Of a stretch of 64,000 nucleotides of DNA, positions 1-12,984 are shown piece after piece. Made by a program: the position numbers and the translations under genes. The stretch is taken from contig CM114272.1 in assembly GCA_050084515.1 (NCBI GenBank), positions 47,616,001 through 47,680,000 on the forward strand, read 5' to 3'. The stretch comes from Blasia pusilla (Eukaryota > Marchantiophyta > Marchantiopsida > Blasiales). Positions within the stretch are counted from its first letter, which is position 1. The number at the start of each line of letters is the position of its first letter. Below the pieces are notes generated by a model. The model had not been told where the DNA came from. It searched no databases and worked only from the letters and a program-made list of their open reading frames with translations.

Positions 1-1255
1 TTGTCGCATCGTCTAGGATTTTCGCATTCTTTTTTGAAGGGTAGTCGTACATCTCATTATGGCTTCAAGATTCCTCTAAATCTTGATGAAACCTCCATAT
101 GTAGGATAAGCATTAATAGCGATGAGGTGCGTGTTATCCAAAAAGCATAGCTCATCATTTGGGATGAGGAACCTACGGCTGATTGACATACCTTTTGAGT
201 TTGTGAATCAAAATTTAAAGATATCATGGGGGTTATTTGTTTGCCTTTGAGGTATATATATTTTGGGGGGATTTTTTTTAAAATTCTTTGGTGGGGAGTT
301 TTGCCAAGTTCTTCCCGTTGTTTGTCATGGTGAACGTGTGCAAATAGTTCAAACAAAAGTAAAGAGATCCTACTTATGGCCTCATGTCAGGGTCTTCAAA
401 CCTATTACCAATATGAGAGTGCAATGTTCATAAGATGATGTACTTCACAATCAAACAACTTTTGCTGATTGGTTGTTGAAGGTGGGAGAAGGTCTTATTT
501 TGCATTATTTTCATCTAGGGGAAGATATCATTGAAATACCACATGATATGGTATATGAAAGACGTAAGATAAGAAATATTAGTCATACAATATATGGAAA
601 TAATACCCACAAGTTCAATGACATCGATTTCTTAAAGGATACCATTATTTTGACTCCACAAAATATAGATGACGATGACACAAATGTTGAAGTCATATCT
701 CAATGCAGTGGATAGATATGTCTATCAATCTACAAATTTGTACTTCAACTTTATTTGCATTTCTAAATATTTCAAGCTATCTTCTTACTAATATTTGTAT
801 ATATATATATATATAGATAGTTTCAAGAACGCACATAGCTAAGTCATGACTCTATTGTTGATGAAGGTATGAGTCATATTTATCTTATTGAGTTCTTGAA
901 TACATGTCTCCCTTCCGGTCTTCCTCCACACCGTCTTACCTTGAAAATTGGTGCTTCCATCATGGTCTAGCGGAATATGAATGGTTTTAAAGGACAAGCT
1001 AACGGAACTCGTTTGGTTGTTTGTGGACTTTCACCAACAATGACCGGGAAGAACATTGGGGACTGAATTGTTGTTCCAAGTATTCTTTTAATTGTATTTG
1101 ACTTTGGTTTACTTTTTCATCGATGAAGATTCAAAATTCCTTGTTCGACCGTGTTAATAAATCCAAAGGCCAAACTCTACTCAATATATCTTCCGACCGG
1201 TGTTTTCTGACATGGAAAACCTCACGTCGAATTATCAATAGTGAGACCTAAAAGA
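1..1255 (+). pseudogene. PIF1-like helicase remnant (Helitron-type), cut by the window edge
   Basis: This is a decayed PIF1-family DNA helicase of the kind carried by plant Helitrons. Across shifting frames one can read FKIPLNLDETS followed by LIIWDE (Walker B, about 60-165), QVLPVV then KRSYLWPHVRVFK (about 310-400), FADWLLKVGEG and IEIPHDMV (465-550), ILTPQN (650-665), LKIGASIMV (940-970), NGTRLVV (1005-1022) and VNKSKGQTLLNI (1152-1190), which is helicase motif VI. The Walker A end lies left of the window. Several stops and frame changes make it a pseudogene. No Rep domain or Helitron terminus is visible, so Helitron origin is inferred from the helicase type. A related fragment lies at 21605-21990 on the other strand. 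Confidence 0.8.
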
Positions 1256-3560
1256 GTTAATAGAATAACGTTGGGAAGTGATAACTCCCTTCTAAAAGAA
1301 ATATATTCACACCCAATATAAATTTTAAATTTATTTGACATGACAACTTTCTTATAAGATAATGCGTTACCAAACGCTGCACCGTAATACTAGTGGTAAC
1401 CTACGAAACAAATACCCGCATGCTAAACCTGGCCCTAATTAGCCGCGATCCATAAGCGGCATGTGATTAAGGCTAACTCGGTCGGACGCAATGAAGGTGG
1501 GGTTTTCACATGAGCGTCCTGATCATTACGGACCCGTGCCAGCTGGACCTCCACACCGTATATCAAGAGCTGAGAATATATAAACGTCTACGTATTTCGT
1601 ACAGCTGGACCTTCACGGGTTCTGTCGCCCCGTCACGACGAGCCCATAGTAGAAAGTACAGCTGGATCTACGTCGACCTGCTAATCACAGGGGTTTGCGG
1701 ACTATTCGGAATTAGGAGCCTTAAGTGCAGCACTAATGCCGTTTCGTGGGTCCAATGACTCGCGTTATGCATTCCTGATCCGAATCAGAGTTGAAGTCGG
1801 TCACTAACTAACCGATGTCCGTCTACTCAGTTCGAGTTAGGTCCTTACCACTTAGGGCGTCCCGACTCCCGAAGCGGGTTTCCATGGATTTTTCGTTTAT
1901 CGAAATAAATAAATAATTGTATATTAGGAAAAATTATGAGATATATCAGGATTTTCTGGAGATGAAGGGAGAAATATATCTCATGCCCTTCAACTTATTG
2001 GGATAAAAGGACAGGGATATGTTCGTCCCCATAATATTATAGGGGTTTCTTCTTTGCATAGAGGCTTGTGAATAATTTATTTTATATCACCCTGATTTCT
2101 TTTTACTAACATAATATCACCTCCCTATGTACATGTACAATGTATACAGAATTGGTATGTGAGAGTTGTGGGAGAGAAATCGTCTAGATATTTATGTGAT
2201 ATAATTTTTAGAGTTCGTCATCAAAAATGGAAAAAAGAGAATGCTTCACCACTCCAAACCTATGAGGGTGATAATCATCCGCCCGTGTCTAGGTAGGTTT
2301 CACGGGTGCTTTTAAAAATTTAAAAAGCCGCCGTTCCTCCTTTCTTCTCCATTGTCTCTTTTCAAGAGAATATCTTTTCTTATCTTAAGCATGTGACTTG
2401 AATAATCACGAAACCTTAAGAAGACATGTGAAGGTTTCTTCAAACCCCATCTTCTTTTATTTAGTTAAAGACTTCTGATATAGCTATGTGGCAAAATAAT
2501 CTATTATTATGTACTAAATAGTTCCTCCAGTTTCCTAACAAAATATGGGAACCACAACCGGAATTAAAATTGCTCGCACTAATTTCTATTCCCATTCTCA
2601 CACGAGTTACTTGTGCATTTATATCGGCTCAAATTGTGTATTTGTACTAGTGTAATAGAAAATACGAATTAGAATTACTAGCACTTATTTACAACCCTAT
2701 TATCACTACAGTGATCGTCTATTAATATCCACACAAATTAGTGTATATACCAGTACTGTATATAAATAGTTACTGTACAGAGGCCTCCGTATATTAAGAC
2801 TATGTAATTCTTCCAGTTCCCACGTAATTAAATAACGAAAACCAAATAATAATTTTAGTTCCGGAAATTCAAATCCCAAAGTTTCAGTCGTGAAGAAATT
2901 GGCGGGTAGAAAGGAGAATGTCTTGTTTTCGGTCTTCAGGTAAAAGCCACGAAAGTTACTGATCTTTCCGCTCGAACTTACGGCAAACTGACAATTGTAC
3001 TCCGGTCCCAACCAGTCACCCGTGATCCCGAAGGGGCGAGGACCCCGGACTGCGAATCTCCAGATCGCGTGTCAATACGAACTGCGGCGCCCGCGATTTG
3101 AACGCATTGCAGAGCGGCACCCGTAAGAGAATAGCGCCCGAAAGCGTCCAAAAAAAAGGAGGGGTTTCAAATACATCCCTATCTTTGTTCTAGAACATTC
3201 TGTTCTAGAACGTCGGATAGGAGACGTCCCATGTTCTTGAATCCTTGGGGATGAAGGCGACCGGACGGAGGGCCCACTATGGGTACCGGGGTCATTCATT
3301 TCCTTCCGAGGGAACAAATACGGGACGGAGGAAATTTTTAGGGATTTTATTGAATAATAATAATGATTTCTTTTAAATAGAAATTAAAAAATTTACATCA
3401 TCCAAAGAAGAGAAGAGTCTCTTTCGGACGTTTTAAAAATCGCCGTTTACATAAACGGGTGCCGCGTGTAGGTACCCGTTTCTTCAAATAGGCATCCGTC
3501 GTTGCCACTACTCTCGGGGGGCCTCCCAACTCCGGAAGTGAGTAGCCCTATTAGGATTGT
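1256..3560. other. Gene-poor stretch, no gene recognised
   Basis: No credible coding region is seen; the open frames at 1510-1758 and 2706-3317 match nothing I recognise. The word CAGCTGGA followed by C/T recurs at about 1539, 1602 and 1661, spaced about 60 bp, suggesting a short decayed repeat. Composition switches between AT-rich DNA and GC-richer patches (about 1390-1870 and 3000-3340). Confidence 0.5.
3188..3210. promoter_or_regulatory. Heat-shock-element-like inverted TTC/GAA cluster
   Basis: The sequence reads TTC-ta-GAA-ca-TTC, a perfect three-box heat shock element, followed directly by TTC-ta-GAA. Two copies of the palindrome GTTCTAGAAC sit 15 bp apart. No gene start is recognised nearby, so regulatory function is only a possibility; the motif match is what is seen. 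Confidence 0.25.
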
Positions 3561-5130
3561 TTGGCGCTGCATCGAGCACCCGAATCAGCTTTTTTTCCTC
3601 ACTTATGGGATGGTTTACTGGTGTAGGCTTTTCCAAAGGGCTCCTCAAGAGAGAGAATGTGGCTCAAAAGAATAGCAATGTTTTCTTCATAGTCATTGTA
3701 GAAATGGATTTATTTGAAGTAATTGTTGATATTCTTGTTGGATTGTGTCATTAAAATGTTTCACCCAACGTTTTAATTAATAGGGGAATTTCTTTACTTT
3801 TCCCCGAATTTTTAATTGTTGTTGCTGATCCTAAACTATTTCTCTTAAAACGTGAGGGTTTAAAGTTTTTCTTCACCCTGCAATTCTCTCGGTTACGAGG
3901 CATGTGTCACTCGAGGAGTAAAATTAGAATAAATTTCTATTTTATGGTAATAATATCAAGGATGGAAAGAGTTAAAGGATGGGAATTAAAATATTTTCCT
4001 TTGTCTCTTATTATTTCCCTGATCTAAATTTTATTCTTCTTATTTTCTTCTCTTTTATGTTCATGTGGTCATCATACCAAAGAGATCTTAGAACGAATAT
4101 TTTTGAAATCTTACATATGTTATAAGTATTTCAACTTCCCTCAATGTGAGATAATATGCATCCTCGTGCTTATGGGTAGAGTCGCACTAAAATATTTGTT
4201 CCTTTTCATTTGGTTTGTCAAAGGTTTAGGACCTCAAATCATCGAGTAAAATAGAGACACCACTTCAAAGGTCAATCCCCTTTTACCCTTAGGCGAGAAA
4301 AAAAATACACTCTCGTTATCTAAAAAAAAAGGATCTAACATCCCGCCTTTAAACCCCTTGCTCACACCGATGCGTGTGATGAAGGGGTTTAAACACCCTT
4401 AGGAATTTCTATAAATCTCCAACCCTTTCCATTCCTCCTATTTTGAAAAAGACCCCACAATTTTCTCTCTCCTTATTTTTAAGACGAGGAAAAGCATGCC
4501 CTTCTCCTTTCACGACACTACTTCGTCACTAAGACCAAAAAGAATTATAAAATCCAGTTTTGGACTATTTTATATTCCAACTATGCGAGCACGTAAAAAT
4601 ATACATGAATTATAAGTTTTGGGGATAGGTTTTCCTAATATTGAATGCGATGACTTTTTGCATTAGTATTTTTGGTAGTACCCGGCGTTTATAAAAGTTA
4701 TTTTTGGTAGTACCGGAGGGTTGTCTAAAAGTTCCGGGGACAAATTTTGTTCCTCGCTAGGGATAGTTTTGTTTTGTCCGCTTTGGCGAATGCGCATACG
4801 CTGATTATATCACGAAAGTGAAAAAGAAATCGTGAGCAAAACCATTGCTTGATACCGAAGTCATCTCGCTGTTAGAACGGACAGCGCTTCTTACAAGAAC
4901 GAGCAATGATGACAGGGCGGCAGTTCTTGTAGGAAAGACGTGCTACAGCATACGCAGGTGCGGATTCTAACGCGGGTCGGGGAGAAATTACCTAGAGCCG
5001 GAGGGGAGACGGGGGTGCGGGGCCACTTTTCAAAGCGGGAGATGGAGCAGGCAAAACGGTCAGATTCTCGGGAATCCGACGGACTGCAGACGACCACCTC
5101 AGCGCGCGCGCATGCGAAGACCGCCTTTAA
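3561..5130. other. Upstream region of the GTE gene, no gene seen
   Basis: This is AT-rich, non-coding-looking DNA that becomes GC-rich after about 4860. The small open frame at 3557-3754 is not recognisable. The promoter of the GTE gene probably lies in the last few hundred bases. I see no convincing TATA box. Confidence 0.45.
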
Positions 5131-5199
5131 GAACGCAGCTCGCCGCCGGCACTCGCCAACGCTCTCCTTCTCAACCCTTGCTCCATTTCTCTTTCCCTC

Positions 5200-5372
5200 T
5201 TCTCCTCTCCTCTCTCTCTACCAGCCTCCTCCTCCTCCTTCCCTCCCTCCGCTCTCTCTTCGTGCTTCTCTGCTCTGCCTCTCACCTCTGTCTGTCCGTC
5301 CGTCCGCCCGTCCGCCCGCCCGCCCGCCCGTTCCTCCCTCCCTCCCTTCCTTCCTTCCTTCCTTCCTTCCTT
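5200..5372. repeat. Pyrimidine-rich microsatellite cluster in the GTE leader
   Basis: CT/CCT-rich runs pass into CGTC/CGCC repeats (about 5285-5331) and then into CTTC repeats (about 5340-5371). They sit about 0.85-1 kb upstream of the GTE start codon, in what is likely promoter or 5' UTR. Long open frames on both strands here are by-products of the repeats. Confidence 0.8.
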
Positions 5373-5563
5373 GCTCTCCAACCCTTGACATTCACTGTGA
5401 TCCGGGGCTGATTGCTTTGCTTTGCTTGCCTGCCTGCCTCGGCTCGGCTGGGCTTGCTGGGCTTGGGTTCCATCCACCCCAGCAGCATTCGCGTTTGTGG
5501 GAGGGAGGTGGAGCTTGTGAGAGCTGAACGAAGAAGAAAAAGCCAAGGCCGAAGGGCCGAAGA

Positions 5564-5590
5564 AGAGAGAGAGAGAGAGAGAGAGAGAGG
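5564..5590. repeat. (GA)n microsatellite
   Basis: An uninterrupted GA run lies in the probable 5' UTR of the GTE gene. Purine GA and pyrimidine CT stretches flanking a transcription start are common in plant leaders. Confidence 0.8.
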
Positions 5591-6217
5591 AGACGCAGCT
5601 AGGAAGGACACAGGGTGCGTGCGTGCGCGCCTGGGAGGGTGGGGTTTCTGTTCTGAGCGTCTCGTGGATGGTTGGTTGGTCGGTTGGGAGTTGTGAATCC
5701 TCATACAGGCTATTAAGGTGTGGGAGGGTTTCCGCCAGTGATCCTCTGAGCGGACGGGGGGCTGGAAGGAAGAGATCAGCGGCGAAGAGAGCTGAGACAG
5801 AGAGGGGGAGAGGTTTGGGCGAGGGATAATGCGCAAGGGTGAGGTTTCGATCTGATCGATCGCCTCTTGGGGTGCTTCGAGGTTGTGACAAAGAAAGGAA
5901 AGAAGGATGGGTTTGCTGACAGAGTTGCTTAGTTGCCCTAGTGGTGGTTTATAAGGTCGGAAATATGAAGGGTGGGGAATGGAGGTGGAGGGGAGGGTTT
6001 GGCAGGAGAGCAGGGAGGGGAGAGATGTCAAGACGGAGAGATTAAGGAAGGTGACGAGTTGCAGGAGGGTCGACCGTTCAGTGTTCAGTGAGTTATCGGG
6101 TGCGGGAGATAGAATATTTTTTTTTCGTGTTAAAGAGTTGTCACCATAGCTCCTCTTTTTTTCCCTCCTGGGGCCGCCGTGTCAGTGGATTGCCACCCTT
6201 ACCATCCTCCTTCCTTG

Positions 6218-9200
6218 ATGGATGGAGGTTGGGTGCAATCCGCCCCCTCGGTGGGTCTTAAAAGGAAGTCCATGAGCTTGAACGCTGATGGAGTGAAGGA
6301 GACATCAAGTACTTACGTGGGAGTGGATGGCTTTCGCTGGGACTCCGTCACGGCTATTTCTCGGGAAGAGAAGAAGGAGTTGAGGAAGAAGCTGAAGTTG
6401 CAGCTGGAACAGGTAGAAGGGTTGTCGTTAAAGATCGTTGCAAGGCAGGAGCAGTTGTTGAAGGGATCAGATCGGGGCGCTCGGGCAACTCACAGTGACG
6501 CTCATTTGTCTAGGACTGACAATGGAGGTTCTGGTGGAAAAGAGGTCACATCCGAGCCTGCGGTTCTCGTTGAAACTCCTCGTGCCCTCTCGCAGAGGGA
6601 AGCCAGACTTGCAAGGCAACCGAGCGTCATAGTCACAGGGGAAAGGCTATTGGGGACTCCAGGAGTGGCCGGTAAGGAGAAGAGGACACCCAAAGCCAAC
6701 CAGCTCTACCTGAACTCGGAGTTCGTTTCTGGCAAGGACAAAATGCCACCTCCTGAGAAACTGAAATCCAAGGCGAGCATCGGTACGAAGCGTGGCGCTC
6801 AAGGAAAGGCATCGGACGCGAGAGATGCGAAGAGGGCGAAAGTCGAGTCTGCGCGGAGTAAACGCACGGCAGACATCATGAAGCTCTGCGGAACTCTGCT
6901 GAAGAAACTCATTTCTCACAAGCACGCGTGGGTTTTTAACGAGCCTGTCGATGCTGTTGAGCTTGGTCTCCACGATTACCACAAAGTCATAAAGAAACCG
7001 ATGGATCTTGGTAGTATAAAGAAGAAACTTGATGGCGGGCTGTACACCGCCCCGGTTGAGTTCGCCGAGGACGTGCGACTGACTTTTGCGAACGCCATGA
7101 CATACAATCCCTTAGGGCATGATGTGTACGTGATGGCGGAGGTTCTTCGGGATTTGTTCGAAGACCGGTGGAAAAATATAGAGGATAAATTGGATGAGGA
7201 TAGACTGAAGATGAAAGCCGAGGAGGAGGCCCTGGCAGCTGAAGGTCATGGCCAAAGTGAGCAGTACCAGGACCTTAAACAACACCTTAGAAGTATAGAA
7301 GATAAAATCCAGTCACTATCGAAGACGTCGGGTAGGCCTGGTGGAGGAGGTCGTCCCCCCGCCCAACCCAAGCCCAGGCCAGACGATGTCGAGAAACGTC
7401 CCATGACTTTTGACGAGAAACGGAAGCTCAGCATTGCGTTGGAGAATCTACAACCCGACAAACTCGAGCGAATCGTACAGATCATTAAGAAGCGAAATCC
7501 TAATGTGAGTCAAAACGAGGATGAGATAGAGGTGGACATAGACGCATTCGACAATGATACGTTGTGGGAGTTGGACCGTTTCGTTACTAACTGCGCGAAA
7601 AGTAGAGGAAAAATCAAGAAGAAAGCTCTAGCCAAGGAGCCCTCGGTACGCCCCGAGCAGGACAGCTTGCAGGTGATGTTCACTTCCTTTCACTTGAACC
7701 TTGGACTCTTTTGGCATCGCTGGCGGATTGGGAGACGAGGTGCCTTGTTTGTTATCGTCCGCGTGGCTGATTTAAGTGCTTTTCACCTGTTGCAGCCTCT
7801 GGATAACGGAACAGGGGAGATGCCGAAGAAATCCCGTAAAGGTATGTGCAGTCTGTTCTTCCCAGATTTTGGTACGTAGGGAGGAAGAAAGTTTTCGGCA
7901 GATTGCGCTTACCGTCGATTTGCTCTTTCTCACAACTATACCACCTTATGCTGGCTATCTGTGAACAGGCGGGGAAGCAGAAGAGGAGGATGTAGATATC
8001 GATGATGACCTAGGTCCTGCCCAGTGTGCACCAGTCGTTATTGAGAAAGACGCCGGCGCTTCGAGCAGTTCCAGCAGCTCAAGTAGCGATTCTGGTTCCT
8101 CCTCTAGTGGTGAGGAATCTTACTCTTCCGAAACAGTGGTTCCGCTTGGAAGTCATTTCTGATCCAATGACTGGTGGTTGAAGCTTTTATTACCACTAGA
8201 TTTATGCTGATTATTGCCTCTTGATACGACGGATTTTTGTACTAAACAAATCTAGGCATTTTGAACACAGCCTTACGTGGTTTCTTCGTCACCACAGATT
8301 CAGACTCCGGAAGCTCGTCTGGGAGCGACTCTGATGCGGATGACGCACAAAATGCGGAGGTTAACCAGAAGAGCAGTCCCGCTGCGGAGCCGGAAGACAC
8401 AAAAAGTGCGCACTAATTAGATGCAGTCTGTATTCTTGGCCGTTCTTGATCTCCTCCTCAATTTATTTGATTTCCGTTGCAGAGCTAGTTTTCAGCGCAG
8501 GTTTTTTATTTGCGCACGCTGCAGTTGCATTCGGTATAGGAATCAATTGTTTACGGGGATGCTTTTGATGATTGACAGCCTCAAGTAGACGTTCATGTAA
8601 TGCGTTAAACCTGGTGCATGCCTCCCGTGTAGTGCTTCCTTGGCGTTTTGCTGGTCTGGTACCTTCTATTTGCATGCTGAGCGTTGCAATCCGGCTTGCC
8701 GTTGCAGGGAATGACAGGGATGATTTAGCGGAGGCTGCGGAGCCTGTGCCTGTCCATAGGACTACTTCTGCTAGTCGGCAAGATGAACCAAGTGAGTGCG
8801 TGCGTCGGCTGAGTAAATGATCTTTCGTTCTTTTGGGGGTTGGGGTGAACATGTCCTGAACTATTTGTTCCTTTGACAGGGGAGGAAGGTCTACCTGAGA
8901 GGCAGGTTTCCCCAGAAAAGCTCCTCCGGGCTGCTCTGTTAAGGGGGAGGTTTGCTGATACCATCTTAAAGGCTCAGGAGAAGACCTTGCCTCTTAACAA
9001 GGTGGGCCGGAATTCTTGCCGTTCTGGAGTAGTGGGCGAGTTCCTTGGCAAGGCCGGCAAGTCTTGCGCGGTTTTTGTTTGTGCATGTTCTTTGATTGGA
9101 CGACAATGCGCCTCATCCAAGCATTTTGTGCGAGGTGGTTTGACTTGTCTAATTTCGTACGTTTGTCTTGGGTAGAATGAAAAGTCTGATCCAGAGAAGC

Positions 9201-10001
9201 TGAGGAAGGATCAAGCAGAGCTGGGAAAGCGGCAAAAAGAAGGTACCATCTGTTGTGATGCAACATCTGTTGTTGATGCAAGATCCGGAAGTGTCATCCA
9301 GACGGTTTGGATTCGGATACTTGACTACTATTCTGAAATCTTCTGACTCACGTCCGTTATCTTAAATGCAGAGAAAGCTCGACTACATGCTGAAGCCAAA
9401 GCTGCTGAGGTTGCCCAAAGAAGGGCTGAAGCAGAGGCAGCTGCCCAAGTCAGACGGAAGCGAGAAGCTGAGCGTGAGGCAGCACGGATAGAACTTCAGC
9501 AGGTGTGTAGAACACTTGATTGTAGTGGGGTCATGTGTCTGGAGTTAACTGCCAGTCAAGGGTGATGTGTCTTGGATCACCTGTCCATAGGAAGGATTAA
9601 CTGTGTTGCTCTCCCTCTCTCTGAGGGTTCTGTTCTTCAAGACCTTTTGAATCTGATGCTTAACGGTGGTATTTCACTGTCATGAATAGATGGAGAAGAC
9701 TGTGGAGATTGATGAGAACACTGAGATCTTGAAGGATTTGGAAATGCTGCGCAGTCAGGCCCTAGAGAGTTCCGGGGATGATACTAGTCCTGATTCTGAT
9801 ACCCCCGACGGTATGCTGAATTTTGCACTTCAAGGAGTTAATCCTCTGCATCAGCTTGGGCTCTTCATGAAGCAAGATGATGATGAGGACGAAGACTTTG
9901 AAAAGTATAGTGATAGTGAGAGGGCCGAAGAGTATGAGAAGAAAGAAACGGGTAAGGAAGGAATAGAAAATGGAGACGTCGAAGAAGGTGAAATTGATTA
10001 G
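6218..10001 (+). CDS. GTE: GTE-type BET bromodomain transcription factor (nine exons)
   Basis: This is a nuclear acetyl-lysine reader of the plant Global Transcription factor group E. CDS exons read as 6218-7672, 7796-7841, 7969-8109, 8298-8405, 8708-8791, 8880-9001, 9176-9242, 9372-9502 and 9690-10001. All introns are GT-AG with consistent phases, giving 822 codons including stop. The bromodomain (about residues 218-325) has KPMDLGSI and the acetyl-lysine-binding Asn in MTYNP (residue 297). The NET domain (about 394-459) follows. The tail holds a PPVVIEKD-like block, Ser/Asp runs, [14 protein letters not shown], an Ala/Glu/Arg-rich coiled coil and the typical acidic end EEGEID. The ATG at 6218 is the first in frame after a TAA at 6131; a 5' UTR intron with acceptor near 6184 would leave only this ATG. 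The family is known to bind acetylated histones and regulate transcription. The small exons were placed by eye. Confidence 0.92.
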
Positions 10002-10560
10002 TCTTTGTATCATAGTTTTCACTTATCACATACACCAGTGGGCAATTATGAAATTCAGAGCGTCCAATCTTTTCCGTGGGGTTCTTTACTACCCCAGGTG
10101 CAGGATCTGGGGTATCTGTTAGGAGTGAAATCTCCTCGTCGTGGGTGGACGAAGATGACTGTGGGAAGTGACCACCGTGTGGTTCAATTATCTCTACGTT
10201 GTCTGCAACCTGAAGGCTTGGAGGACCAAAGTGCGCCTGACAACGCTTTATGCGGGGTTATTATGAGGGCTGAAGCCCCTTCCTCCTTACGTCGGCGCTG
10301 GTTTCTTGTTTGGTGCACAAAATAGAAACTCAATTTACTTCGATCAGAAGATATCCCTTGTAGTGGAGAACTCAACCTTAGGATAGTGGCGATCCCGCCG
10401 AACGTTGTGGGTCACCAAGTTAGGTCTGTTTTAGTGTACGAATACACTTCCGTCAAGGGAAAGAAAATGAGTGTCAATTTTTTCGAAAATGGCCGGCTAT
10501 GTAAAATTAAATTCCAATCTCAAAATATTAATTTTAAAGCCGACTCCTAGGAGAATATGC
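10002..10560. other. Probable GTE 3' UTR and downstream spacer
   Basis: The sequence follows the GTE stop codon directly. An open frame at 10005-10325 has no recognisable similarity. No canonical AATAAA is seen close to the stop, which is not unusual in plants. Confidence 0.4.
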
Positions 10561-12310
10561 TGGGAATAGTCTGTCACAACTGATGTATCGGCCAGTTCAG
10601 TGGGGGCAATGCGCCTAGCACGCATGCGAACTGTCTCTTTCCCGCCTTGTCAGCTCTTACTCGATTTCTCCCCACTCACTCACATGTCTCATGTCTGCGT
10701 GGATTTGTGGTTTGGGATTTCCTGACTGTGGGTTAGAACGCCGGGACCGCATAGATTTGAAAAGAAGTCCGACTCTTGGGGACCGGGATCGTGTGTTTTC
10801 GCGCTCACTGTGGCCCACACTTTTCCGCGGAGAAACCAGATCCAAGTCGAAGGACTATGAATGACAAAACCGTACTAACAATCACATGAGAGGATTGATG
10901 GTACGTGCGAAAATATGCCTAAACCCTAACTCCTTTCGAGTGAACCTTGTTTAGTGTCCTATCGTTTTCAAATTACTGACGCGTTCCAAACTGCATCGGT
11001 AATCTACAATATGACGAGAGAAAAAGGCGGTTCTTTTGCACGACAGATTCTGTGAGCGAATACGGTCTGTATCATGAACGAAGCTGCCTGAATAGGAGAA
11101 AGTTCGTATCATGCGCAAGAAGACAATTTTTGGCGAAAATAACGGGCCGCCGACGGTGCGGTATGCGCGCTTCGTGGGAGATTCCTGGGTCAAGGTCCCT
11201 CCCTCTATAAGCAACTTTGGATGACTACGTCGTAGAAAGGAGTTTCACTGTATGGGAGAAGGCCCCCCTTCTGTCTTTCTCTTTTCTCCCTATCTTTGTA
11301 TCCCGATCGGTTTTCCATCCTAGTTTTTGTTAAAGTTTATGTTTTCTTTACTGTATGGTATGTGCACTTCGTGGCGGATTCCGTGTGAAAATGGGGAATG
11401 TCCAATTCGTGGCGAAGCGGATCAGAATGAAGGCGAAGGTTCGTCCACCATCGACTTCATCGACTAGAAGTCGATGAAAGTCAGAAAGTCAGAAAGAAGT
11501 ACGATCCCGTTGAACTCCCCGGCCCTGCCTCCGTCCATCTCCATCCATCGTAGGCTGTACAACCTGCAGCGCCCTCTTGCTAATGATTGAAACTTGCCCC
11601 ACCCTCCGCCCTCGTCTGTCGGTCAGTCTGGAAGTCAGCCACGCTGCACAATACAATGCGCGGGAAGAATGTACCAGGAAAACGTCAAAGTGTAGGCCAA
11701 ACAGTAGCAGTATCCGTCCGTCCGTCCGTCTCTCGGCTCGACCTATGTATTGCACCCTCTTCCCCGCCTATGTATTGCGAAGGGTAGGTGGCGAAGAAAG
11801 AGCCAAAACCTGCCCAGGCTGTGCTCCACATGTCGAGCGCGCGCTCGCCCCTTCCGAGGACGGCTGTGTCTTTATGGCGCGTCTGTAGGTCCGGCAGAAG
11901 TCTGTGTACCAACCAACCGCAGCCCCATCCTTCTATCTGCTTCCCTACCCGCCAAGCAACTTCTCTCCGTCCCGCCTTCAAACGACACGCACCTACCACG
12001 GGACCCAGAACCACGTGGACCTCGTCTACTGCCGCTCGCGCCTTGCCCCCGTTCCGAACTGCAGTAGCGGCCACTCCCCACTGGACTAAGTGGACTTTCG
12101 TCCTCTCCCTCCCGTCCGCAGCCACTCCCCACATTCGTCCTCTTTTCCACTCCCGCACCAAATGGGACGTCTCAAATTTTCCCCCGTCCCGGAAGTTTGG
12201 GAAGTTGTCGCGATCCGCACAACAAACCCCTACTTCTCCCGTAAAAGATACCTTTTGCTGCAGAAGTTCCCGTGGCATCCAAATTCTTTCTCTTTTAATA
12301 AATCCTCCCA
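10561..12310. other. GC-rich, CpG-containing island without recognised gene
   Basis: Composition is clearly higher in G+C and CpG than the surroundings, which opens long frames on both strands (for example 11685-12311 minus and 11788-12561 plus); none resembles a known family. A CGTC microsatellite lies near 11715-11730. A block reading about GTATGcGCgCTTCGTGG at 11161 recurs with changes near 11357. Such an island could be a promoter or a young insertion. Confidence 0.4.
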
Positions 12311-12860
12311 TCCACTTCTACTGCACCTTTTTAATTTCTAAATTACTAGTACTAATTTTCTTTATCTACGGTTATGTGCCTATACTTTCCGTTGGAGAAT
12401 TGGTCTTAAACCCCAAACCTCCACTTCTCTCCCAACTGAAAACTGAACATCCTTACAATTCGGGCACCTTGGCGGCCTCCAAATTTATGTATTTTTTGTT
12501 TATTAAAAAAATCCATGAATTTACCCATCCACTTCTTTCCGTGATCATGGTAATGATATGAGTACTATTTACCATTGAGAGGCAAATGGTGTTCTAGGGT
12601 TGAATGGGAACAACTTTTCGATGGACCATAGGGTGGACAAAACCATTCATAGATGATAAAAATATGAAACCAAAGAAGATTCTCTCTCACTCACAAAACG
12701 CTATGAAAGCTCTAATGAGAATCAAATAAAAACAGCTCTACTAAAATGAGTTAATTTTCTCCAACTAGAAATGACGAAATAAGTAACGAGTTGTAGCAAT
12801 TATTTGGTCTTTGATAATTACAGTATTTAATTTTAGTTTAACCATCGCCTCATTCAACCA

Positions 12861-12933
12861 GCGCCTGTAGCTCAGTGGATAGAGCGTCTGTTTCCTAAGC
12901 AGAAAGTCACAGGTTCGACCCCTGTCTGGCGCG
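12861..12933 (+). tRNA. tRNA-Arg(CCU): tRNA-Arg (anticodon CCU)
   Basis: A complete 73-nt cloverleaf can be folded: D arm GCTC/GAGC, anticodon stem TCTGT/GCAGA with loop TTCCTAA (anticodon CCT), a five-base variable region and T arm ACAGG/CCTGT with loop TTCGACC. The acceptor stem has a single T-T mismatch at its sixth pair. Internal A and B boxes (TAGCTCAGTGG and GGTTCGACC) are intact. No intron is present and CCA is not encoded, as expected for a nuclear gene. The first T4 run downstream is near 12966 and would be the pol III terminator. Confidence 0.95.
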
Positions 12934-12984
12934 AAATTAGTGGAAACTTCAGTCATAATCTTAGAGTTTTAACATTCATGCCAC

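Noticed and set aside
4940-5891. Long open frames on both strands (up to 254 codons) in the GTE leader
   Set aside because: They are Ser/Pro/Leu or Arg/Glu repeats produced by CT, CGCC, CTTC and GA microsatellites and overlap each other on opposite strands.
11685-12561. Overlapping frames of 208 (minus) and 257 (plus) codons
   Set aside because: They arise from high G+C in the island; no domain, no recognisable similarity and mutual overlap on opposite strands.
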